Assembly: GCA_902761035.1 (NCBI GenBank)
Contig: CACWIW010000013.1
Coordinates: 1-60,900, forward strand
Source: an uncultured bacterium
Lineage (GTDB): Bacteria > Verrucomicrobiota > Kiritimatiellia > RFP12 > UBA1067
Direction of reading: 5' to 3'
Length of the DNA stretch: 60,900 nucleotides
A model generated the notes under the pieces. It did not search any database, had not been told where the DNA came from, and worked only from the letters and a program-made list of their open reading frames with translations. A program made the translations under genes and the position numbers. This document shows, in pieces, positions 17,072-26,045 of this stretch (position 1 is its first letter; every line of letters starts with the position of its first letter).

Positions 17072-18040
17072 ATGTCTAATGTATGTCGCATAATTGTCTT
17101 ACTCGGCATGTCGGCTCTGTCTCCGCTCGCTTTGTGGGCGGGAGATGGGGCCGATAAGGCGAGGTCGCTCCTACTTTCGCGTCTGAGGGGCGACGGCGTT
17201 TCGCTTGGTTATAGCGCTGCTCGCAAGGCGGTTATTTGCGATGGTGTAGCCTCGGCACAGTATCATGCGGCAACCGACAAGGCGCGATTGACGTCGGTAA
17301 GGCAGGTGCTTTATTCAGAGGCTACAATGAAGGCGAAAGCTAGTCTTGCAAGCTTTCTGCGCCAGAATCGATCCACATGGGAACAGGTCATTGATCGCTG
17401 CGCCGACGGCAGCAGTATGTGGCGGGCAGCGGCGGGCTCCGTCCTGAAATCTCAGAAGGTGCTTCGCGGATGCATCGTGCGGGATTCTGTTGAGGTGCAA
17501 GACGATGGATTTCTGTTTGTGGCCGTGGCGGTCGAATGGGGCGAATCTTTGGCACGGGATGTCCGCGATGTCGGACGGGGGGGCGTAGAACTGACGAGCG
17601 CAGACTTGAAGTTTGCGCAGGCATGGTTGAAAAAACGTGGGCCGTTGTCTTGTATTGGAGCAAGATTTTGTACTTTGGCGGACGGATTTCATTTCCCTAT
17701 TGCCGTAGCTGTGGGCGACATTGACGGCAAGAGTGCGCCTGAGATTGAAGTGGCGACCAAGTTTGACGAGCAGATGGCAAGTGCCGCTTTTGACAGCATT
17801 TTCAATACTGCATTGATAGTGGATGTACGCGAGGAGTCCTTAGTTCAGGTGTCAGAGACGCAAGAAAGGCGCTCCGTTCTCGCGACCGACACGGCCAACC
17901 GGAGTATCTTGGCCGTGGCGGTCGGGGCATCTGCCGTGCAGCGTCAGATTGTGCTTGAGGATGTAATACACGACCCAGAGACCGGGCATAAAGTTCATGT
18001 GATTGCGTACGGGCCGAGGGTCGGGCAGAAATTGAGGTGA
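17072..18040 (+). CDS. Exported array-family protein 2 (single short module)
   Basis: A 322-residue protein with signal MSNVCRIIVLLGMSALSPLALWA. It appears to be the shortest single module of the family: a helical start (ADKARSLLLSRLRGDGVSLGYSAARKAVI, about 27-55), a FLFVAVAVEWGESLA segment (about 150-164), AQAWLKKRGPLSCIGARF, and a closing DPETGHKVHVIAYGPR. It lies 6 bp after the TPR gene and 6 bp before the next family member, so it is part of an operon. No enzymatic motif or metal site is seen. Function is unknown. Confidence 0.75.
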   Translation: MSNVCRIIVLLGMSALSPLALWAGDGADKARSLLLSRLRGDGVSLGYSAARKAVICDGVASAQYHAATDKARLTSVRQVLYSEATMKAKASLASFLRQNRSTWEQVIDRCADGSSMWRAAAGSVLKSQKVLRGCIVRDSVEVQDDGFLFVAVAVEWGESLARDVRDVGRGGVELTSADLKFAQAWLKKRGPLSCIGARFCTLADGFHFPIAVAVGDIDGKSAPEIEVATKFDEQMASAAFDSIFNTALIVDVREESLVQVSETQERRSVLATDTANRSILAVAVGASAVQRQIVLEDVIHDPETGHKVHVIAYGPRVGQKLR

Positions 18041-18046
18041 GATTCT

Positions 18047-19321
18047 ATGCGCAATAAGGGCTATTTGCTGACATGCCTCCTGTTGTCAGGAGTTTTCGCC
18101 GCTGTCGCTGGAACTGGCGGTGGTTCACTCATGAGGCATGAAAGTGCTCAGAGACAGGCAGAAATTTGGTTAAATGGGCATGGAGTGCATGTCGGTTGGG
18201 ATCAGCAACGGGGACAATGCGCGACAATCGGTGTTTCCTCCTTTGATTGTCCGAAAGGGCTTTCCGACAAGGAGTTCTATGCCCTGCGCGAGAAGACGTT
18301 TTTCTTGGCTTACGTGAAAATGGTACAGGAACAGTTGGGTTCGTTACGGCAGCACAAGATTGATGATGAGAACATACGGTCTGGCACGCTTAACGGAACC
18401 GAGTCCTCGGCTCCACTCTCCAGCATCTTCAAAGACATCATGCGCCCATGGGAATCGGAAAGCTCTCGGTTCAGTTGGCGGACAAAGTCCCTGTCCAACG
18501 ATGACGGTAACGATTGCCCGTTGAATGAGCGGTTAATCACGGTGAAATCTGAGAATGCTTCGCGGTTAGATGGATCGGTACAGGGTCTTGGTCGCCTGCG
18601 TTATTTCGAAAGTCGGGATAAGAAGGATGCGATATACGAAGTTGCAATGGCTGGCATTCAGATCCCTTCTCAGAGTTTAAAGACCATGCAGGACTTCGTG
18701 AAGGGTGCTTTAGAGGGGGAAAAGAAGGGCAATGCGTCCTTTGATGACTGGTTATCCTCTCAGGGTGCCGCGACGTTGGCTGGAGTTCAAAGTTGGCGAG
18801 ACAAGGATGGAAATGTGTGGGTTGTCGGCTTCGCCCCCATACTGGGTGATGATTTGCCAAAGGCTAAACAACGGGCCCGTTTCTGGGCCGCATTTGCTTT
18901 CGGAGCTAGGGTTCAGGTTGAAAAACTTCTTGTGCAGGGGAGAGATTTTTCGTCGTTCTATGGCGACCGACAGTCTCTTGATGCCTCGGAAAGCGTTGTT
19001 GGGGAAAGTTATCCAGAGGATATGGTTCAATATCGCCGTTTGCAGGGTAGGTGCGTGGCAGCAGGAAGGAGGCCTGTCGATGTTGTAGCCTGTATTCTTC
19101 GTCCGGGCACGCGTGATTTTCGGGCGACTAACTTTCAGAGGAAGGTCCAGGGGCAGGTTGCCAATGACTTCATTGCTGGACAGAAGAAGTCGCTCTACGG
19201 GTTGCGGGAGGCGATCATGCGCCGGATGGAGACGTTGACAGGTCCCGAAAACGCCCATCGGAGGCAGGCGTTGACCGAGGCCCTTGAGAAACTTGATCGC
19301 GAATTGCAGAAATTGGAATAG
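18047..19321 (+). CDS. Exported array-family protein 3
   Basis: A 424-residue exported protein (signal LLTCLLLSGVFAAVAG). The family segments are AEIWLNGHGVHVGWDQQRG with a following ALREKTFFLAYVKMVQEQLG helix, IYEVAMAGIQIP, and SFDDWLSSQGAATLAGVQSW followed by KDGNVWVVGFAP and a long ARFWAAFAFGARVQ helix. A closing VDVVACILRPGTRDF segment precedes a basic, coiled C-terminus (MRRMETLTGPENAHRRQAL) that other members lack. GAGGTGA precedes the ATG. No known domain is recognised. Confidence 0.75.
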   Translation: MRNKGYLLTCLLLSGVFAAVAGTGGGSLMRHESAQRQAEIWLNGHGVHVGWDQQRGQCATIGVSSFDCPKGLSDKEFYALREKTFFLAYVKMVQEQLGSLRQHKIDDENIRSGTLNGTESSAPLSSIFKDIMRPWESESSRFSWRTKSLSNDDGNDCPLNERLITVKSENASRLDGSVQGLGRLRYFESRDKKDAIYEVAMAGIQIPSQSLKTMQDFVKGALEGEKKGNASFDDWLSSQGAATLAGVQSWRDKDGNVWVVGFAPILGDDLPKAKQRARFWAAFAFGARVQVEKLLVQGRDFSSFYGDRQSLDASESVVGESYPEDMVQYRRLQGRCVAAGRRPVDVVACILRPGTRDFRATNFQRKVQGQVANDFIAGQKKSLYGLREAIMRRMETLTGPENAHRRQALTEALEKLDRELQKLE

Positions 19322-19382
19322 GTTGTCGGCAGATTGTCGTTATTTGGTAATGCAGGAATTAAATGCGAGTAGAAGAAATACC

Positions 19383-20495
19383 ATGAATAGAATCATGTCA
19401 TCTCTTTGGTTTGTGATGCTTATTCCATTCGTCGGGTTTTGCGGCGATATGCAGAAGAGTCCCTTGCCGTGTCAGACGAATGACCCGCAGCGGATTATTG
19501 ATGAAACGAACGCAGTTGAGCAAACGGAGTCCGCAGGTGAAATCGTGCAGCACTGGTTGCGTGAACAGGGACTTGCCCAGGGGGGCAATGCTTCAAGTGG
19601 TAGAATCGTTAGCATTGGAGTGAATCATCTCACTGTCGGTGAAGAGCCGTTTTATGACGAGATTATTGAGGCACGAGAGAGATACGATATCCCTTACGAA
19701 CCCAATGACGACCTAGATACAAGGCGTTTTACGGCGATGTGGAAGGCGTATGCTGACGGGATAGTGAGTATTGCAAGAACCATGAGACACCGTGCGGGTA
19801 TGGAAATGGAGATAAAAGATTTTGTCGATGAGGGTGGCGTGAATTCCGCGAATGGGGATAATGGGCATAGAAAAATGTTCTCAGGAGAGATGCGGGTAAG
19901 AGGATTGAATTTTCTAACTATGGCAGAATCAATACAAGATGAAGAAGGTCCTTCGGGGATTACGTATAGCTGGTGTCAGATTGCAGTGGCCTTGAGTGCG
20001 ATGGAGAAATCAGGAGGGGAATCTGCGTCATTATATGAAGGGGTCCGCCCAAGTCCTCTGTCACTCACAGAATGGATTGAGAAGAATTCCAAGGATGGAA
20101 TGATATGTCCTCAGGTGTTCTTCGACAAAGATGGCATGATGTGGCGCGTGGCTGGTATGTCGGTCGCCGTAGATGGAATACGAAATATGGATAAGGTGAT
20201 GTGTGCGAAAAGGAGAGCAAAAATATATACTTTTGAAGCTGCGCTTCGTACTGTTGACGTGGTGGTTTCTTTTTCAAGGATGTATTCGTGTGAAGATGAT
20301 AAAAATGATACTGATTCCAAATTGCCTTCTATCGGTGAAGAATTGAGACGTGACGTGATAGTTGCTCCCGTTCTTAATGTATCTTCAGCGGATTCTTCGC
20401 GTGTCAAATGGTATGAAGTCTGCAGGAAGAAAGCAGGCACGGATCGAGTCGTCTGCCTTGTTGTATGTGCTATTAGTGATAAGCCTTGCAAATGA
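19383..20495 (+). CDS. Exported array-family protein 4
   Basis: A 370-residue exported protein (signal SSLWFVMLIPFVGFCG). The family segments are GEIVQHWLREQGLAQGGNA, YSWCQIAVALSAME, SLTEWIEKNSKDGMICPQVF followed by KDGMMWRVAGMSV and the helix AKRRAKIYTFEAALRTV, and a closing TDRVVCLVVCAIS. The similarity is best in the SLTEW to AGMSV stretch. ATG 19383 is chosen as the first start before a good signal peptide; the ribosome site is weak. The gene and the next are visibly richer in A and T than the core genes, which fits horizontal transfer or a different selective regime. Confidence 0.72.
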   Translation: MNRIMSSLWFVMLIPFVGFCGDMQKSPLPCQTNDPQRIIDETNAVEQTESAGEIVQHWLREQGLAQGGNASSGRIVSIGVNHLTVGEEPFYDEIIEARERYDIPYEPNDDLDTRRFTAMWKAYADGIVSIARTMRHRAGMEMEIKDFVDEGGVNSANGDNGHRKMFSGEMRVRGLNFLTMAESIQDEEGPSGITYSWCQIAVALSAMEKSGGESASLYEGVRPSPLSLTEWIEKNSKDGMICPQVFFDKDGMMWRVAGMSVAVDGIRNMDKVMCAKRRAKIYTFEAALRTVDVVVSFSRMYSCEDDKNDTDSKLPSIGEELRRDVIVAPVLNVSSADSSRVKWYEVCRKKAGTDRVVCLVVCAISDKPCK

Positions 20496-20635
20496 CTTTG
20501 AGGGACGGCAAAGACAATGGAAAACAATAGCCAAATCGTTTCTACTGCTAGTGTCGCCGCATTGTGCCGGTCGCGTATGGTGTTATGATTTTCAATCCCA
20601 ACACGGGCAGATACGAAAAAAGAATAGGTGTGGTG

Positions 20636-22858
20636 ATGGGAAAAAGGCGACATTTTACCGGACTGACTTGTTTTCTGTTGTCAGTTTCTATTGCATGCGG
20701 AATAAGTCATAGCGCAGTTGCTATAATGTCAGAGTATGGCGCAAAAGACGCAATGGACTCTGTTCGCGAGGGGTTGGCGCGTAATGGATTGCAAGCGGGT
20801 TTTGACCCAGAACGAAAAACCATCATTGAAGTTGTGAGCCATGAAATTGAGCTGAAGGATTTTGAACAGTTAAATGAGTCGGTGCGCCGCAAGGCCATGG
20901 AGATTGCATACTTACAAGCTGTGGCGCGCATAGCTGAACAGCTGGGCGTGTATGTTGATTGTGCTGAGACAGCTACAGTGCAGGGGGCGTCTACCGAAAT
21001 GACAACGGCTTCTTCTATGCGAACCTCTACCAACGTATATGCCAGAGCCCTGCTTCAGGCGGAATCGTGCATGCCGAAATCTGATCACATAGAATACATG
21101 GCGGCTATAGCGGTCGTAAGTTCTGAAAAGTTTTCAAGAGCCATGGCGGCGGCGATGAATGGCGATATTGAAGGAATGCCCGGGTTTAAGGGCGGATCGT
21201 CTTTGAAAGAGCGGATGGATAATGGCATGTGGAATCACCTGGGTCCGCAAATCGTACATGACGCACCTAGGCATTTCTGGATAGTGGGAACCGCGTCGCA
21301 CGAAATAGACGACGATTTGGACAAAAACGCCCTAAGGGTCAAAGCGGCATACGCTGCAGAATGTGCATTGGGGGGCAATGTCGATGTGGAAGGATCCTCA
21401 TTCACGGGTGGATCTGGCATAAAGGAGAAGACAACGGAAGAGTCCCTGCACCACCATTCCTACCATCTTCTTGTGCATGACAATGACAGTAATAGCGTAT
21501 TTGAAAAACGCATAAATGTTACTCCGTTCCTACGAGTAAATCCATTATCAGGGAAAATCAGGTGGCATGAGCGTGAAGAAAAAAATCCGATGACCGGGAA
21601 AAGAATTTTGACTGTGATTGCCGCTATTGATTCAAATTATATTCCTTATTTCATAGGGGATGGCGCGTTGAATTTTACTACTGAAGCGCGACAAGATAAC
21701 ATTTCGGTGATTGAACATGCGAAAAAGTACATTGAGAGCAAGGGGTGGCGGACAGGACTGGATTTCGTTGTCTCGAACAAGTTTGCGGTGGCCATTGGCG
21801 GGGCGGCGTTCAAATACACGCCGTCGATGGATGGGGCGGCTTTTGCCCAAAAGCGGAATGATGCTGTTCGGCGGGCGTTGATGGAATCCGCAATGAATGT
21901 CGCGTTCACATACGATTGTAGTGGAGAGTTGAAAAAGAACCTTTCCGACGGCAATCGTACGATGCGGCAATACTATGGTGGTGATGAGGCTGTCGAAAGG
22001 ATTGTACGGGACGGAATCTCATTTTGTGATGATAGTGATGTCGTGGTCGATTTAAAAGAAAAAGGGTTCATGTGGTGGGCTAGTTTCTCGTCGCTCTCCG
22101 CCGAAGGATCGGAAACGGAAAGGAAGTCAGTAAAAGAGGTAGAGGGGTATGTAAAGTCTAAAATGCCAATTCATGGTTTAAAAGTGGAGCGGCAGTTTGA
22201 ATCAATTGTCGATGGCGTATATCAGATTGCGTTCGTTGTTACGTGCGATCCGAAGCGTGGCAGGGATATTGCGCTTTCATTTGCCAACGAGAAGAGCCGT
22301 GAAGAACGAGGTAAGTTGCCGTTGGGACAGTGGATTGCGGAACAGGACTTTGGAATGATGGCTGGGCCGCGCCAGTATGTGGATGACAAGGGGGATGTGT
22401 GGATGATCGGCATAGCTCCCGCTGCGGAAGGGTGTCGGCCGTTTGGAGCATCGCTTGATGGCATGGCACGTGAATATGCTGCATTTGGTCTGAGCGGAGA
22501 TTTCAGTGCATCGTATGCGATTTCAAGTTTAAATGGCCCTGCAGGGGAGTATTCGGAACGCGAGGCCGAGATACTGTACAGTGCTGAATCATCGCCGACA
22601 GGTAAGAATTATCCAAAGGAGTTTGAGCTTGTGTTTCATCGCGCGTTCACCCATCCACTGACGGGACGGAAGGGAGAAGTTTCCATTTGTGCATTACGTT
22701 CGGGGACGAAGGAACTTGTGGATAAATTGACGGCTGAGCAGATAAAAGAAAAGCATGCAAAGGCTAAAGAGCAGGAGCGCAAGAAAGGTATTCGGGATTC
22801 GCTGCTTAAAAAGGAGTTAAAAAGGAGAAAGGACCATTTCAATGAAGATCATCGGTAA
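20636..22858 (+). CDS. Exported array-family protein 5, internally duplicated
   Basis: A 740-residue exported protein (signal TGLTCFLLSVSIACG) that contains the family module twice. First copy: SVREGLARNGLQAGFDPERK, SLKERMDNGMWNHLG... RHFWIVGTASHE, closing with NPMTGKRILTVIAAID. Second copy: AKKYIESKGWRTGLDFVVS, VYQIAFVVTCDPK, PLGQWIAEQDFGMMAGPRQY followed by DDKGDVWMIGIAP, and HPLTGRKGEVSICALRSGTK. It ends in a Lys/Glu/Arg-rich tail. The start at ATG 20636 fits the signal peptide; longer frames exist upstream. It overlaps the LpoB-like gene by 17 bp, tying the family physically to that lipoprotein. Confidence 0.77.
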   Translation: MGKRRHFTGLTCFLLSVSIACGISHSAVAIMSEYGAKDAMDSVREGLARNGLQAGFDPERKTIIEVVSHEIELKDFEQLNESVRRKAMEIAYLQAVARIAEQLGVYVDCAETATVQGASTEMTTASSMRTSTNVYARALLQAESCMPKSDHIEYMAAIAVVSSEKFSRAMAAAMNGDIEGMPGFKGGSSLKERMDNGMWNHLGPQIVHDAPRHFWIVGTASHEIDDDLDKNALRVKAAYAAECALGGNVDVEGSSFTGGSGIKEKTTEESLHHHSYHLLVHDNDSNSVFEKRINVTPFLRVNPLSGKIRWHEREEKNPMTGKRILTVIAAIDSNYIPYFIGDGALNFTTEARQDNISVIEHAKKYIESKGWRTGLDFVVSNKFAVAIGGAAFKYTPSMDGAAFAQKRNDAVRRALMESAMNVAFTYDCSGELKKNLSDGNRTMRQYYGGDEAVERIVRDGISFCDDSDVVVDLKEKGFMWWASFSSLSAEGSETERKSVKEVEGYVKSKMPIHGLKVERQFESIVDGVYQIAFVVTCDPKRGRDIALSFANEKSREERGKLPLGQWIAEQDFGMMAGPRQYVDDKGDVWMIGIAPAAEGCRPFGASLDGMAREYAAFGLSGDFSASYAISSLNGPAGEYSEREAEILYSAESSPTGKNYPKEFELVFHRAFTHPLTGRKGEVSICALRSGTKELVDKLTAEQIKEKHAKAKEQERKKGIRDSLLKKELKRRKDHFNEDHR

Positions 22859-23375
22859 AATGGTTTTATGCGCAACATGCATGGTCGTGTTATGCGTGGG
22901 ATGCCAATCAACGCCGGCTGAGTCGGCGGTTTCGATTGACGATGCGGTGGTGGGGCTTGTCCCGCAACTGGTGCAAGAGGCTTTGGCGAGTCCGTGTTTT
23001 GCGGGCGGCAAACGGCCTGTCATGGCATTGGGGCGCCTTAAAAACGATACGATGTCCATCCGTGGCGGCACGCTTGACTTGATGGAATTGCAAATGTGCA
23101 AGTTGTTTTCCGAAAGCGGCCGGGTTGTCATATCGTCGGCCTTTGGAGGTGTGCCGAAAGAAGGGATTCCTGTACCGACCGACATGAAACTGCTGGCACC
23201 GTCCCTTGTCCTGCACGGAAAGTTGACACAGCGAAGTTCGTCCCAAAAGGATGGACGGATGCAACTCGAATACTTCTTGGAACTGTCAATCCACGATATA
23301 GCTACAGGTACCCAGATGTGGCATGGTCGGCGTAGCGTGGGATTTCTTGTTGACGGTAAACAGGCATATTGGTAA
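22842..23375 (+). CDS. Second LpoB-like lipoprotein
   Basis: A 177-residue lipoprotein (VVLCVGC lipobox). It follows the same pattern as the LpoB-like protein at 9839: VMALGRLKNDT, LFSESGRVVISSAF, LVLHGKLTQ, MQLEYFLELSIHDIATGTQMW. It lacks the C-terminal extension of the first copy. AGGAG lies in the end of the upstream gene, with which it overlaps, so it is translated from the array mRNA. An inverted repeat at 23408-23442 follows and probably ends the operon. A role in activating a cell-wall synthase is possible from the family, but the partner is unknown. Confidence 0.75.
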   Translation: MKIIGKMVLCATCMVVLCVGCQSTPAESAVSIDDAVVGLVPQLVQEALASPCFAGGKRPVMALGRLKNDTMSIRGGTLDLMELQMCKLFSESGRVVISSAFGGVPKEGIPVPTDMKLLAPSLVLHGKLTQRSSSQKDGRMQLEYFLELSIHDIATGTQMWHGRRSVGFLVDGKQAYW

Positions 23376-23407
23376 TTCGTGGATCCGCTGCGCAATCCGG
23401 ACACCGA

Positions 23408-23442
23408 CATTGCGAAAAAATCGTTACGAAATTTTCGCAATG
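23408..23442. other. Perfect 11-bp inverted repeat after the LpoB-like gene
   Basis: CATTGCGAAAA (23408-23418) and TTTTCGCAATG (23432-23442) are perfectly complementary with a 13-bp loop. No T-run follows directly, so it may be a weak terminator. Its right arm ends 3 bp before the -35 of the next promoter, so it could also be an operator. Confidence 0.6.
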
Positions 23443-23445
23443 CGT

Positions 23446-23474
23446 TTGACTGTAAGGGCGCGAAATGATAGAAT
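23446..23474 (+). promoter_or_regulatory. Leaderless promoter of the broken ATPase gene
   Basis: TTGACT (23446-23451), a 17-bp spacer and TAGAAT (23469-23474) preceded by TGA. The ATG at 23481 is six bases after the -10, the expected transcription start, and no ribosome site is present. Confidence 0.65.
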
Positions 23475-23480
23475 AAACGC

Positions 23481-23695
23481 ATGAAACTGAACAATCCATT
23501 TCTCGTGAGGGGGTACTACGGCCCCGAATACTTCTGCGACAGGCAGAAGGAGACTGAGCAATTGGTTGATTCGGTGCTCAACGAGGGCGACGTTACGTTG
23601 ATTGCTCCTCGGCGTTATGGCAAGACGAGACGGAACTGGGGTACGTGGTGTACGATCGCTTCTTCGGCGTCTGGCTGAAGGGAGCGGGAATTTGA
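23481..23695 (+). pseudogene. Truncated AAA ATPase (head joined to tail by internal deletion)
   Basis: The first 50 codons encode the normal beginning of a small ATP-binding protein (NPFLVRGYYGPEYFCDRQKE, then TLIAPRRYGKT, a P-loop-like motif). The frame then leaves homology and stops at 23678. In another frame from 23627 the DNA encodes ELGYVVYDRFFGVWLKGAG and a stop at 23693-23695, which looks like the natural C-terminus of such ATPases. The gene has therefore lost its middle, perhaps 300 codons, in a single deletion that also shifted the frame. The promoter remains intact. Confidence 0.75.
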
Positions 23696-23727
23696 TAGAC
23701 TACGCGCTGGTCAAATGGTGATAAGCT

Positions 23728-25434
23728 GTGAAAGCGGTTAAAGGGTCAAATAAGGTCAGAAAACCGATGCACGCCGGCAAGTCGGCGCGCAAGGGGGGAC
23801 TTTTGCCGCCGCCCGTTGGGACGAGCGACTGGGCGAGGTTCTCGCGCACGTCCTACTGCGTGGACAAGACGCTGATTCTGAAAGACCTCATTGACTCTGA
23901 ATCGACTGTTGTCTTGTTCACGCGCCCGAGGCGTTTCGGCAAGACCACCATGCTGAAGATGATCCGTGCGTTCTACGAGGCCGAGGCGTCGCTGTTTCAA
24001 GACAAGAAGATCTGGGCGGCGGGTGCGAAGTACCGCAAGGAGCAGGGTGCGCATCCCGTCATCTTCCTGTCGTTCAAGGACGTGAAATGGAAGACTTTCG
24101 GCGAGTCCATCAGGTTCTTGAACGCCTTGGTTGCTCCTTGTATCGGGCAATTTGTCAAGTCCGTCGAGGCCATGGATGTCGAGTCGGAACGAGACCGCCT
24201 GATGCGCGTGATGCGGGAGCAGGGAGACGAACTGGACTTGTCGATGTCGCTAGGGCTTCTCTGCAAGGCCATACACGGATTCACAAAACAGTTGCCAGTC
24301 CTTCTGATCGACGAATACGACCAGCCGATCACGACGGCCTCGACGAACGGATTCTACGACGAGATGTGCAACTTCATGCGCGTTTTCCTCTCAGGTGCAA
24401 TGAAAGACTGCGAGCATTGCCACATGGGGATCATGACGGGCGTTCTCAGGGTGGCGAAGGAGGGAATCCTCTCGGGCCTAAACAATCCTAAGGTCTGGAC
24501 GGTCTTCGAGCCAGAATACTCGCAGTATTTCGGCTTTACAGAGGACGAGGTCGCCGAGATGGCACGGTACTACGGTGCGGAGGACAAACTTCCGGAAATC
24601 AAGGCGTGGTACGACGGCTACGACTTCGGTGGTACGGAAATCTACAATCCGTGGAGCGTACTGAGGTATTTTGACTGTCATTGCCGTCCTGAAGCCTATT
24701 GGCTCGATACAAGCTCCAACGACCTCATCGCCGAGCTGGTACGCGATCTACCGCATGACATGGTGAAGACGTTGGAGGCGCTTCTCCGGGACGATACGCC
24801 GAGGGTTCAGATGGCGAAGGAGCTGGGGCCGTACAAGGACATCCTGGCGAGGAAAAGCACGCTGTACGCCCTGCTCGTGTCGGCCGGCTACCTGAAGATC
24901 GCGTCGCCCATTGAAGAGGGCATGTGCAAGGTGGCGCTCCCGAACCATGAGCTGTCCCTCGTGTTCGTCAACGACATCAAGGCGAAGATCAACTCTGCGC
25001 TGGCAGTCGGGACGGGCGACATCGTCGGGGCGCTTCTCGACCGCGACGCCGACGCCCTCCGCGAGGCGATTGCCGCGTTCCTGCTGGAAAGCGTCAGCTA
25101 TTTCGATGCGGCTACGGAGGGATTCTTCCACGGGCTCACGCTCGGCTTTCTCGCGACCCTCAGAAAGCGGTTCCGGGTCCTCTCGAACGTCGAATCTGGC
25201 AAAGGGTGCTTCGACATCGCCCTCAGGCCGCTCGTCGAGCCGTTCCCGGCGTTCATCATCGAGGTCAAGGCGGCGGATTCCGCCACGGATGACCTCAAGG
25301 ACCTTGCGCGGGAGGCCCGCGCCCAAATCGACGGGAAGAAATACGATGTCACCTTCCGTGCCGAAGGTATCACGGACATCGAGAAGATCGGCCTAGCCTA
25401 CTTCAAGGACAAGGTCGAACTCTGCAAGACGTAA
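23728..25434 (+). CDS. AAA-ATPase-like / PD-(D/E)XK nuclease fusion protein
   Basis: A 568-residue member of the AAA-ATPase-like plus PDDEXK_9 family. The order is LFTRPRRFGKTTMLKM (Walker A-like, about 63-78), PVLLIDEYDQPITTA (Walker B-like, about 190-204), MTGVLRVAKEGILSGLNN, KAWYDGYDFGGTEIYNPWSVL, and a C-terminal nuclease core with CFDIALRPLVEPFPAFIIEVK (D...E-x-K). It is only distantly similar to the copy at 11852. GTG 23728 is taken as the start; ATG 23767 is an alternative and neither has a strong ribosome site. Its cellular role is not established. Confidence 0.86.
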   Translation: MKAVKGSNKVRKPMHAGKSARKGGLLPPPVGTSDWARFSRTSYCVDKTLILKDLIDSESTVVLFTRPRRFGKTTMLKMIRAFYEAEASLFQDKKIWAAGAKYRKEQGAHPVIFLSFKDVKWKTFGESIRFLNALVAPCIGQFVKSVEAMDVESERDRLMRVMREQGDELDLSMSLGLLCKAIHGFTKQLPVLLIDEYDQPITTASTNGFYDEMCNFMRVFLSGAMKDCEHCHMGIMTGVLRVAKEGILSGLNNPKVWTVFEPEYSQYFGFTEDEVAEMARYYGAEDKLPEIKAWYDGYDFGGTEIYNPWSVLRYFDCHCRPEAYWLDTSSNDLIAELVRDLPHDMVKTLEALLRDDTPRVQMAKELGPYKDILARKSTLYALLVSAGYLKIASPIEEGMCKVALPNHELSLVFVNDIKAKINSALAVGTGDIVGALLDRDADALREAIAAFLLESVSYFDAATEGFFHGLTLGFLATLRKRFRVLSNVESGKGCFDIALRPLVEPFPAFIIEVKAADSATDDLKDLAREARAQIDGKKYDVTFRAEGITDIEKIGLAYFKDKVELCKT

Positions 25435-25452
25435 TTTTCCGTTCAGGTTGTG

Positions 25453-25458
25453 TATAAT
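25453..25458 (+). promoter_or_regulatory. -10 element upstream of the LA_2272-type gene
   Basis: TATAAT 44 bp before the chosen ATG. No clear -35 is present. The gene itself has a strong ribosome site (AAGGAG, 25488-25493). Confidence 0.35.
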
Positions 25459-25501
25459 CTTTTTTATCAGAAGTCTAACCACTAAAAAAGGAGAAATGAA
25501 A

Positions 25502-26029
25502 ATGAAGAGAATCATGATGATGGCGGCGATGGCCGCAACGATGGCTGCCATGGCGCAGCCGCTGACGCCCGGAACGGGCGTGGCGAACGACCACACGGGC
25601 AACGTCGGTGGCGCGACGGGCGTGGTGTACGCGCCGCGCACGGTCGAGGCGGGATACGGCTACGTGGACGGCATGACCGTGATCGGCTTCACGTTCCTGC
25701 CGTGGGCGGTTCCGAACTCGTCCTGGGACGTGACCGGCGTGCGTCTGAACCTCGGCTGGGGCGCGTACCGCGATACGACCGGATTCGACTTCGGCGTGTT
25801 CTCCTCGAACTACAACGCATACGGTCTGTTCATCAACTGGTGCGGCACTTACGCGACCGGCGACTCCTGCGGCTGGCAGAACGGCCTCGTGAACGTGGTG
25901 ACGCACCGCATGTGCGGACTCCAGATCGGTCTCGTGAACTACGCCGACCGCCTGGACGGAGTGCAGATCGGCCTTCTGAACTTCGCGCGCTCGCAGTGGT
26001 TCTTCCCGTTTATCAACATCGGTTGGTAA
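25502..26029 (+). CDS. LA_2272-type surface repeat protein
   Basis: A 175-residue exported protein (signal RIMMMAAMAATMAAMA). The mature part carries repeats of the G-x-Q-x-GLVN type: GWQNGLVNVVTHRMCG, LQIGLVNYADRLDG and VQIGLLNFAR, as in LA_2272 surface repeat proteins, which are predicted to be outer-membrane beta structures. The aromatic-rich C-terminus (WFFPFINIGW) fits a barrel or surface protein. ATG 25502 is preferred to 25496 because AAGGAG then lies eight bases away. The next gene starts 17 bp downstream, so the two are probably co-transcribed. Confidence 0.7.
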   Translation: MKRIMMMAAMAATMAAMAQPLTPGTGVANDHTGNVGGATGVVYAPRTVEAGYGYVDGMTVIGFTFLPWAVPNSSWDVTGVRLNLGWGAYRDTTGFDFGVFSSNYNAYGLFINWCGTYATGDSCGWQNGLVNVVTHRMCGLQIGLVNYADRLDGVQIGLLNFARSQWFFPFINIGW

Positions 26030-26045
26030 GGGCAGGTGAATGCAC

